The translations under genes and the position numbers were made by a program. A DNA stretch of 14,708 nucleotides from Endomicrobiia bacterium (GTDB lineage: Bacteria; Elusimicrobiota; Endomicrobiia; Endomicrobiales; Endomicrobiaceae). Below are positions 1-5,983 of this stretch, piece after piece. Location of the stretch: assembly GCA_025998475.1 (NCBI GenBank), contig BNVZ01000014.1:1-14708 (forward strand), read 5' to 3'. How positions within the stretch are numbered: position 1 is the stretch's first letter; each line of letters begins with the position of its first letter. Under the pieces are notes generated by a model. It had not been told where the DNA came from. It made no database searches and saw nothing but the letters and a program-made list of their open reading frames with translations.

Positions 1-149
1 TGTTATGCGTAAATTATTAGTCATTATTAACAATTGTTGTAAACAGTTTTACCTTGATAGGTCTTATATGAACGCCTAATTATACTTCCTTTTAAGGTCT
101 TTTTATCAACTTTTTAAGTGGGTTGATCCATCTTCTTATTCTTTATGAC

Positions 150-175
150 GGCGCAATTTCAAGCGATTTGGCCAT
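150..175 (-). repeat. Degenerate copy of the repeat that ends the 3.1-kb inverted-repeat element
   Basis: Read on the minus strand, these 26 bases match the inner part of the terminal repeat at 3171-3196 at 20 of 26 positions, and five of the six differences are transitions. No partner arm is visible nearby. The remainder of 1-292 holds no gene that I can recognise, only AT-rich sequence with short stop-interrupted reading frames. It may be an eroded element end or a chance partial match. Confidence 0.35.
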
Positions 176-292
176 ATGACTGACTATAGATGAATTATTG
201 TAAAATTTTGTTTTAAAACTAAAGTGAAAAATCAGATATTAGGCAATAAAATAATATTTTCATCTTTTAACTAATACGGTTAACCCATATAT

Positions 293-322
293 TTGACTAC
301 ATTATCATATTTAATGTATAAT
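293..322 (+). promoter_or_regulatory. Sigma70-type promoter of rpsT
   Basis: The -35 box is TTGACT (293-298) and the -10 box is a perfect TATAAT (317-322), with an 18-bp spacer and TG directly before the -10. Transcription should begin near 329, giving a leader of about 47 nt before the rpsT start. This is one of the strongest promoter matches in the window, as expected for a ribosomal protein gene. Confidence 0.8.
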
Positions 323-375
323 TCCCACGATCGTCAAAAACTGGTCGTAACGAAGTTTCGGAGGAATAATGTAAA

Positions 376-657
376 ATGGCAAAGCTTAAAACAGGCAGAC
401 ATACGTCTGCTCTTAAAGAAGCAAGAAAGTCGAAGAAAAGAGCCGAAAGAAATTCAGCAGTTAAAAGTAAGATAAGAACCTCAATAAAAAGAGTTGAGGA
501 GGCTGTGAAAAATAATGATGTAAAAGTTGCATCAGAGCAGTTAGCAACAGCTTTTTCGCAATGGGATAAGGCAGCTAAAAGAAATGTAGTACATTCTAAA
601 GCGGCTTCAAATCAAAAAGCAAGACTTTCTAAGCTCGTGTCAAAGATAAAGAAATAA
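376..657 (+). CDS. rpsT: 30S ribosomal protein S20
   Basis: S20 is a primary 16S rRNA-binding protein of the small subunit. The 93-residue product has the family's usual length and is almost wholly helical and lysine/arginine rich. It opens with the basic segment MAKLKTGRHTSALKEARKS and ends in the Ala/Lys-rich helix typical of S20 (HSKAASNQKARLSKLV). A GGAGGA ribosome-binding site lies at 360-365, 10 nt before the ATG. A minimal ATG-TAA pair at 369-374 lies between that site and the true start, so the distance to the Shine-Dalgarno and the family alignment decide for 376. The gene has its own strong promoter and is followed 130 nt later by the macB-like gene on the same strand. Identification is firm. 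Confidence 0.96.
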   Translation: MAKLKTGRHTSALKEARKSKKRAERNSAVKSKIRTSIKRVEEAVKNNDVKVASEQLATAFSQWDKAAKRNVVHSKAASNQKARLSKLVSKIKK

Positions 658-688
658 ATTTAAGATTGGTAGTGATAAGAAAGATCTA

Positions 689-749
689 TCCGCTAAAAAG
701 CGGAGAAAAAGGACCTTCTTGTATATTGATATTCGGTTTAAAGTAGGTC
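689..749 (+). promoter_or_regulatory. Paired hairpins between rpsT and the macB-like gene
   Basis: A short hairpin has arms TCCGCT (689-694) and AGCGGA (699-704) around a four-base loop. A second has arms GACCTTCTT (712-720) and AAGTAGGTC (741-749), with one mismatch and a 20-nt loop. Neither is followed by a clean T run. They could slow or partly end rpsT transcription or protect the 3' end, but an intrinsic terminator is not demonstrated. Confidence 0.3.
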
Positions 750-787
750 TTCGTTGATATTTTTGATGAAGGTTAAGAAAAATCAAA

Positions 788-2770
788 ATGAAAATAATAG
801 AACTTAAAAATCTCAAAAAAACGTATTACCTAGGGAAGCTGGATGTCCCGGTCTTACATGGCATAGATTTGGAAATTATACAGGGTGAGTTTGTTGCAAT
901 TATGGGATATTCTGGAAGCGGGAAATCTACACTTTTAAATATCTTAGGATTGCTTGATAAACAAACTGAAGGATCGTATAAACTAGCCGGTGTAGAGACT
1001 TCGAATCATTCCGGTAATGAACTTGCCGCTCTTAGAAACCATTATTTAGGATTTATTTTTCAACAGTTTAATCTCTTGCCAAAACTTACAGTTTTAGAAA
1101 ACGTCGCTCTGCCCTTGATGTATGCAAATTCAAAAGACGAAAAAGCCCATGAAGATCCTACAAAACTGCTTGACATGGTAGGTTTGTCAGAACGCATAAG
1201 CCATCATCCAAGTGAAATCTCAGGAGGACAACAGCAGAGAGTTGCTGTAGCAAGATCTCTTGCAAACAAACCTCTAGTAATTTTTGCAGATGAACCAACA
1301 GGGAATTTAGATACAAAATCCACGAAAGATATCATAAAAATACTTAAAGATTTAAATGATGCAGGCATAACAATAGTAATGGTAACTCACGAACCGGAAC
1401 TTGCAGCCTATGCGACAAGAGTTATAAGGATGCAAGATGGTGTTATAATATCTGATGAAAAAACGGCAGATAAAAGTAGTGCAAGCAAGCAACAATCTGT
1501 AAGACAATTCAAGCACAAAACTTTTTCGTTACCAAGAATTAAAGATTATTTTATTCAGGCCTTAAGAACTATTACCGGAAGTAAAATACGCTCTATGTTA
1601 TCAGTTTTGGGTGTAACGATGGGCGTTGCAAGTTTAATTGCATTGCTTGCCATAGGCGACGGAATGAAAAAGAACGTTGAAGATCATCTTGCTGGTTTAG
1701 GATCAAATACTTTACATATCCTTCCCGGTTTTATAAAAGAAGGTAGTCATATGAGGTTAAAATTCAAAACCGAGGATATTGACGATCTCAAAAAAAATGT
1801 TCCTGGCATAAAATATATCGCCGGATGTAGCCGATATCGAGCGCAAGTTATCGCAAATGGTAATAATCATGATACAAATCTTGAGGGTGTTTCAACATCT
1901 TATGTGGATATACAAACTTTACATCCGTCTATTGGCAGATTTTTTACGGAAGAAGAAAATAATGAAAGAAAAAAAGTTGTATTACTAGGAGAAGAAGTAG
2001 TTGAAAAAATTTACAAAGATAAAAAATATAATCCTCTAGGCGAGTACGTGAAAATTAACAAAATAGATTTTCAAGTTATAGGTGTTTTGCCCACTAAAGG
2101 CTCGAAAGGATATGGAAATGGAGATGATAGGGTTATTATACCTTTAAACACTGCTTTGTATAGAATTTTTGGTGATAGACATCTAGAATCGATGACTGTT
2201 CAGGTAGAAGACAATGCGGATACTGATGAAGTTTCTGATGCTGTACGAAAATGGCTTTTGTTTATGCACAGAATACCACCTTCAGGGAAAGTTGCCGTAA
2301 GAGTGTATGATTCGGAGAAAATGAGGAAAGAAAGTCTTTCAATAATCACGATATTTTCTATCTTTTTAGGATCTGTCGCTATCACAACTTTGCTTGTGGG
2401 AGGAATAGGCATAATGAACATTATGTTTGTTTCCGTTTCTGAAAGGACAAAGGAAATAGGTTTAAGAAAGGCCATTGGTGCAAACAACACCGATATTTTA
2501 TTTCAGTTTATAGTTGAGGCTGTTTTTATATGTTGCACAGGTGGTATTATAGGGATATTGCTTGGTTCTGGAGCAGCAACGATAATCGGTAAGCTTGCAA
2601 AATTGAGTTCTAAGCTGCTTGAAATGGGAGTAGAAATAAATCCTGTAATTACGCCTTTTTCTGTGGTTCTCGCCTTTAGTTTTTCAGTATTTACAGGTTT
2701 AGTTTTTGGTGTATTGCCTGCAAGGAAAGCTTCTCTTTTAAGCCCTATAGAAGCCTTAAGGCACGATTAA
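788..2770 (+). CDS. macB: MacB-type ABC exporter, ATPase fused to permease
   Basis: This 660-residue protein has the length and domain order of MacB, which extrudes substrates with a periplasmic adaptor (MacA) and a TolC-type channel. Visible in order are Walker A GYSGSGKST (about 40-48), the Q-loop (about 92), signature ISGGQQQR (144-151), Walker B LVIFADEPTGNLD (163-175) and switch His (201). The membrane part has the first helix at about 270-290, a large extracytoplasmic domain, then three C-terminal helices with the MacB/FtsX hallmark SERTKEIGLRKAIGA. The ATG at 788 begins the conserved N-terminus, but its ribosome-binding site is weak (AAGG, about 15 nt upstream). No macA or tolC gene is adjacent, so the substrate is unknown: it could be a macrolide-like compound, a peptide or a lipoprotein. 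The MacB architecture is certain, the exact orthology less so. Confidence 0.85.
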   Translation: MKIIELKNLKKTYYLGKLDVPVLHGIDLEIIQGEFVAIMGYSGSGKSTLLNILGLLDKQTEGSYKLAGVETSNHSGNELAALRNHYLGFIFQQFNLLPKLTVLENVALPLMYANSKDEKAHEDPTKLLDMVGLSERISHHPSEISGGQQQRVAVARSLANKPLVIFADEPTGNLDTKSTKDIIKILKDLNDAGITIVMVTHEPELAAYATRVIRMQDGVIISDEKTADKSSASKQQSVRQFKHKTFSLPRIKDYFIQALRTITGSKIRSMLSVLGVTMGVASLIALLAIGDGMKKNVEDHLAGLGSNTLHILPGFIKEGSHMRLKFKTEDIDDLKKNVPGIKYIAGCSRYRAQVIANGNNHDTNLEGVSTSYVDIQTLHPSIGRFFTEEENNERKKVVLLGEEVVEKIYKDKKYNPLGEYVKINKIDFQVIGVLPTKGSKGYGNGDDRVIIPLNTALYRIFGDRHLESMTVQVEDNADTDEVSDAVRKWLLFMHRIPPSGKVAVRVYDSEKMRKESLSIITIFSIFLGSVAITTLLVGGIGIMNIMFVSVSERTKEIGLRKAIGANNTDILFQFIVEAVFICCTGGIIGILLGSGAATIIGKLAKLSSKLLEMGVEINPVITPFSVVLAFSFSVFTGLVFGVLPARKASLLSPIEALRHD

Positions 2771-2833
2771 AATGAGCCTCTGTGCAAAGAAGCTTTGCTG
2801 TGTGCGGATCAGCGGAGGAAATTGAAGAGCTGC

Positions 2834-2883
2834 AATTGTTAAACTATACCTCGCAGCTTGCTGCGAGGTATAGTTTAACAATT
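2834..2883. repeat. Perfect 24-bp-arm palindrome (stable hairpin)
   Basis: Bases 2834-2857 and 2860-2883 are exact reverse complements separated only by TT, and the centre reads GCAGCTTGCTGC. As RNA this would form a very long hairpin capped by a CUUG-type loop. No T run follows, so it is not a standard intrinsic terminator. A smaller hairpin with arms GCAAAG/CTTTGC lies just upstream at 2784-2798. A T9 tract at 2950-2958 has no convincing stem before it. The rest of 2771-3045 holds nothing that I recognise. The palindrome may be a dispersed palindromic repeat or a 3'-end stabiliser of the macB-like mRNA. Confidence 0.85.
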
Positions 2884-3045
2884 AAGAATTCACAAAAAAT
2901 AAACCAAGAAACATAGAGAAATTGCTAGAGGGCGAGACGGTCTGGCGGGTTTTTTTTTGAGTAAAGTTGCCTTTTAGCATTGTTTAATTGCTAGCGCTTC
3001 TAATCAAGCCCTTCTAATATCCTTATCATGTCTAGTTTTAACGAC

Positions 3046-3202
3046 AGTTCTATAGTCAAATCACTTTAGGTTGCATCGAAACAAATAAGAGGGTAAGCCT
3101 TTGTTAAAAAGGATGGCAGGAAACAGAGGATTTTGCACCAAACTCACCCGGATCTTTAAGACTACAGCATGGTGCAATTTAAGGTGATTTGACTATAAAA
3201 TT
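3046..3202. mobile_element. MITE-like element with imperfect terminal inverted repeats
   Basis: The arms 3051-3077 and 3171-3197 are inverted repeats identical at 23 of 27 positions, with a 14-base perfect outer core (TATAGTCAAATCAC) and partial matching 5 bases further out. The 93-bp interior has no open frame. The size and structure suggest a miniature inverted-repeat element or an element collapsed onto its two ends. A clear target-site duplication is not visible apart from the terminal TATA itself. I do not recognise the parent insertion sequence. Confidence 0.5.
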
Positions 3203-3238
3203 ATTATTTTCGTCAATACTCCAAAAACATGCCATGAA

Positions 3239-3311
3239 TACCCTGGGGGGGACTTGAACCCCAATCTTATCCTTAGGACGGATCTACTCTATCCAGTTGA
3301 GCTACCAGGGC
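3239..3311 (-). tRNA. tRNA-Arg (anticodon CCU)
   Basis: The minus strand folds as a cloverleaf. The acceptor GCCCTGG pairs with CCAGGGT, ending in a G-T pair, and the discriminator is A. The D stem is GCTC/GAGT, and the anticodon loop GTCCTAA carries CCT, so it reads AGG codons. The T arm contains GTTCAAGT with a C-rich 3' strand. The first anticodon-stem pair (G-A) and the outer T-stem pair are mismatched, which suggests mild erosion, but the key features are intact. CCA is not encoded (TTC follows on this strand). Confidence 0.88.
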
Positions 3312-3320
3312 ATGATTGTA

Positions 3321-3326
3321 ATTATA
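3321..3326 (-). promoter_or_regulatory. Possible -10 box of tRNA-Arg
   Basis: A perfect TATAAT on the minus strand lies 9 nt upstream of the tRNA 5' end. The best -35 candidate, TTGGAA at 3341-3346, leaves only a 14-bp spacer, so this is a weak call. Confidence 0.35.
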
Positions 3327-3497
3327 ATTATGAAATTTTGTTCCAACGTTAATATTTTTTACCATAGAAAGAATCAACATTCTTTTTTATATTTTCTCTG
3401 TCTTTTGAATTTGAAAACAATGCTTTTGACTGAAAAATCAGGCGCATTTCTAATTTTAATTTACTTTACTCTTTTCTCTATATTAATCCTTCTATAA

Positions 3498-3614
3498 TCA
3501 AAAGAGACAGGGACTTATACCACAACGCATTCTTATAAATTCCTGTGACAAAGGGGGTGTTACTTTTCCAATTACTTCAAAATAAAACTTCGACAAATCA
3601 AGCTCTACTGTCAT
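3498..3614 (-). CDS. Possible 38-residue ORF between the two tRNA genes
   Basis: The frame begins at an ATG preceded by AGAGGA 8-9 nt upstream and encodes 38 residues beginning MTVELDLSKFYFEVIGKV. It lies 19 nt beyond the 3' end of tRNA-Pro on the same strand and would be co-transcribed with it. The composition looks protein-like and the ribosome-binding site is good, but I recognise no family. It could be a genuine small gene or the 5' stump of a truncated one. The AT-rich sequence between its end and tRNA-Arg (3312-3497) shows nothing else. Confidence 0.35.
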   Translation of the reverse strand: MTVELDLSKFYFEVIGKVTPPLSQEFIRMRCGISPCLF

Positions 3615-3633
3615 CTTTGTATCCTCTTAAAAA

Positions 3634-3707
3634 TCGGGGCGACTGGATTTGAACCAGCGACCTCACGGTCCCGAACCGAGCGCTCTAGCCAGCTAAGCCA
3701 CGCCCCG
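3634..3707 (-). tRNA. tRNA-Pro (anticodon CGG)
   Basis: The minus strand folds as a 74-nt cloverleaf. The acceptor CGGGGCG pairs perfectly with CGCCCCG, including the C1-G72 pair typical of bacterial tRNA-Pro. The discriminator is A. The D stem is GCTT/GAGC, and the anticodon loop TTCGGGA gives anticodon CGG with G37. The T stem is GCTGG/CCAGT around TTCAAAT. One T-T mismatch lies in the anticodon stem. CCA is not encoded. Its 5' end coincides with the first base of a tandem duplication. Confidence 0.93.
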
Positions 3708-3840
3708 AAGCATTTTCTGCTTATTTAAAACCCCGAGAATTCAACGGTACAACATTTAACCAACTGTTTTGCGAAGCATTCTCTGCTTATTTAAAACCCC
3801 CGAGAATTCAACGGTATAACATTTAACCAACTTGTTTTGC
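3707..3840. repeat. Tandem duplication (66 + 68 bp) upstream of tRNA-Pro
   Basis: Unit 1 (3707-3772) and unit 2 (3773-3840) are nearly identical. They differ by two single-base insertions (CCCC against CCCCC, and one extra T near the end) and two substitutions. The unit starts at the first base of the tRNA and spans its whole upstream region, so the putative promoter is carried twice. Few differences imply a recent event. Confidence 0.9.
3723..3752 (-). promoter_or_regulatory. Putative tRNA-Pro promoter, proximal copy
   Basis: On the minus strand, TTGTAC (3747-3752) and TTAAAT (3723-3728) are 18 bp apart, placing the start of transcription about 8 nt before the tRNA. The second repeat unit carries TTATAC (3814-3819) and TTAAAT (3789-3794) with a 19-bp spacer. 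The match is moderate, and the location supports the call. Confidence 0.45.
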
Positions 3841-3918
3841 TTTGACAATTTTATCATTCTTATCTACGAGAACAATTTTTGGTTCAACTGGCCTATATCG
3901 AAATAATAAATCCCATGA
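3823..3918 (-). pseudogene. C-terminal relic of an unrecognised protein
   Basis: A 31-codon stretch between stops reads like real protein, including VEPKIVLVDKNDKIVKAKQ, and ends at a TAA inside the second tandem-repeat unit. Directly upstream, another frame contains KEGDKKVIIMG, as if a frameshift separates the two parts. I cannot name the family; a Nudix-like start or a C-terminal strand of some enzyme are guesses only. The rest of 3919-4067 is AT-rich with nothing recognised. Confidence 0.3.
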
Positions 3919-4067
3919 TTATAACTTTCTTGTCCCCTTCCTTTAAATATATCTTTTATATATCAGCTTTTGCAAGAAATTTATTTAATTTTCAAAGAAT
4001 TTAACAAAAGACTGTTCTGCTTTGGTTTTCTATTACGGAAACAGGGTATTTTAATTTTGCGGTAGTT

Positions 4068-4106
4068 CTCACAAAATAAAAAAAGGAGCGCATGTTTTTT
4101 TGTGAG
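4068..4106. repeat. Inverted repeat just beyond the SulP pseudogene
   Basis: Nine-base perfect arms, CTCACAAAA (4068-4076) and TTTTGTGAG (4098-4106), enclose a 21-nt loop. The structure lies within 4 nt of the pseudogene stop, so it may be a remnant of that gene's terminator, but the flanking sequence lacks a convincing U tract on the minus strand. Confidence 0.35.
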
Positions 4107-4109
4107 TGT

Positions 4110-5797
4110 TTACATCTTTATATTAAACATTTTATTGTACTCCTTAAGGTATGTTATATATTCTTCGGCTTTCCTAAAAGCGGTATCGATATTCAATGCA
4201 ATATTTGCTCTTCCTAAAATATCAATAAACCCATAGTTTTTCAACACTTTTAAAGGCTGTTTTTGTACTTGGCACAAAATAAAACTTATATTTGATGAAA
4301 CGCACTTTTTGTAAATTTTGTACAATGTGTGGTATCCCGTGGTATCAATAGCGGGAACTTTTCGCATTCTTAGTATTATAACTTTACAGGTTTTAATTTT
4401 CTCTATATGCTCAGTAAATGCACTTACTGCTCCAAAAAAGAAAGGTCCATTGATTTCATACACAACCACGCCTTTTAATTTCTTTTTATCTTCAATTTCA
4501 TCGTCGTCTATACCTTCATAGACGTCATCTTTGGTGGTATCGATATTTGCAATATTAGACATTCTTTTCATAAACAAAAGTGAGGCTAAAATCATGCCTA
4601 CTCCTATAGCATAGACTAAGTCCACAAAAACCGTTAAGCCAAAAGTGGTAAGAAAAACTAAAGAGTCGCTTGCAGGAGCTATAAGAATTTCTTTGAAAGC
4701 GTTAAAATTCATCATTCTATAGGCTGCTGTAAATAATATTGAGACAAGCGTTACCATAGGTATAAGCGCAATGTATTTCATAAAAGCAAGTAATATTTTA
4801 TAAGCATAAGAATAGCGTGCGCTAATACTACAATAGGTGTTTTCCCGCCATTGTTTACATTTGCTGCGGTCTGGCTATAGCGCCTGTGGCGGTGATACCT
4901 TCAAAATTGCGAAACCTATGTTTGCTATACCTTGAGCTATAAGCTCAGTGTTGGATCTATGTTTTTTTCCTATCATACCATCTGCGACTACAGCGTAAAG
5001 CAATGGCTCTACTTCGGCAAGAATTGCTATAGTTAAAGCAGGCTGAAATAATTTTCCTATAAGTTCAAAACTTACTGTAGGCATTTGAGGTAAAAAAGAC
5101 ATGGATTTTGCTATATTGCCGAAACGAGAAAATATTGTTTCAATCGGAAGATTAAAAAATTTTACGATCAATGTAGAGATTACTAATGTGCAGCAAGTGG
5201 CGCCGGGAAAAACTTAAATTTTTTAGGATAAAATACCGTAAACAACGGAATTCCTATCCCCATAGCAAAAGTTGAAATATTGATCAGCCTAGGCTCTGAA
5301 TATATAATGACAACTTTCCTATGAAGTCAGATGGAATTGACGTAAATCCTAAACCTAAAAAAAACATTAATTTGTGTTGAAAACAGCACTACAGCAATAC
5401 CACTTGTAAATCCTGTTGTTACAGAATCAGGGATATATCGTATAATTTTGCCAAACTTCAAAAGCCCCATCGTTATTAAAAAAATGCCTGCCATAACGGT
5501 AGCCGTTGTAAGTCCGTCCATTCCGTAATTTTTATTATACCGTAAACTATAATTACAAAAGCCCCCGTAGGCCCTCCAATCTGTACACAGCTACCGCTAA
5601 AAGTGAAATTAAAAACCCTGCTATTACAGCGATTACAAGTCCTTTACCCGGCACAACGCCTGAAGCAATACCGAACGTTATCGAAAGAGGTATAGCGATA
5701 AACGCCACTATAAGTACGGCATTTATATCGGTCACAACACGGCTGAATGTGAATTCCTGCGGTCTGTTTTTTATAGGGTAAATTTTGGTCTAAACAT
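4110..5797 (-). pseudogene. SulP-family anion transporter with STAS domain, multiply frameshifted
   Basis: Read from 5797 down to 4110, the pieces form one SulP/SLC26-type permease. The N-terminus MFRPKFTL is followed by membrane segments containing FIAIPLSITFGIASGVVPG, then QIGGPTGAF, GLTTATVMAGI and TTGFTSGIAV. A long central part includes TVSFELIGKLFQPALTIAILAE. An intact C-terminal piece (4110-4781) holds the last helices and a cytoplasmic STAS domain. Consecutive pieces lie in different frames. I count at least six lesions, near 5775, 5590, 5545, 5357-5364 (an A8 run on the plus strand), 5205 and 4895. The intact gene would have encoded about 560 residues importing sulfate, bicarbonate or a similar anion. 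No large deletion is evident, so inactivation by small indels is fairly recent. Isolated expression of the STAS piece is possible but unsupported. Confidence 0.9.
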
Positions 5798-5983
5798 TTG
5801 TTTTGTATCGGATAAATCTAATTAAATCCTTTTTGCTATTTTTTCTTAAAAAAACTACAAAAGCACGCCTAACTTTTAATATTTGCACTGTCACTTTTCT
5901 TGCTCCGGCATACCCATGCACACTTACATCTACATCCAGCCCTCATATCTTTATGTTTACTCTTGTCTATATAACATGTACAA

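Noticed and set aside
105..127. ATCAAC/GTTGAT hairpin near the window start
   Set aside because: A six-base stem with an 11-base loop in AT-rich DNA is within chance expectation.
293..475. 60-residue plus-strand frame starting inside the rpsT promoter
   Set aside because: It begins at the -35 box, has no ribosome-binding site and overlaps rpsT in another frame.
2200..2490. 96-residue minus-strand frame within the macB-like gene
   Set aside because: It is antisense to strongly conserved permease sequence and shows no recognisable features.
2930..2960. T9 run at 2950-2958 as an intrinsic terminator
   Set aside because: The preceding GC-rich sequence does not form a stem.
3297..3497. 66-residue plus-strand frame overlapping tRNA-Arg
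   Set aside because: It starts within the tRNA on the opposite strand and has low-complexity hydrophobic composition from AT-rich DNA.
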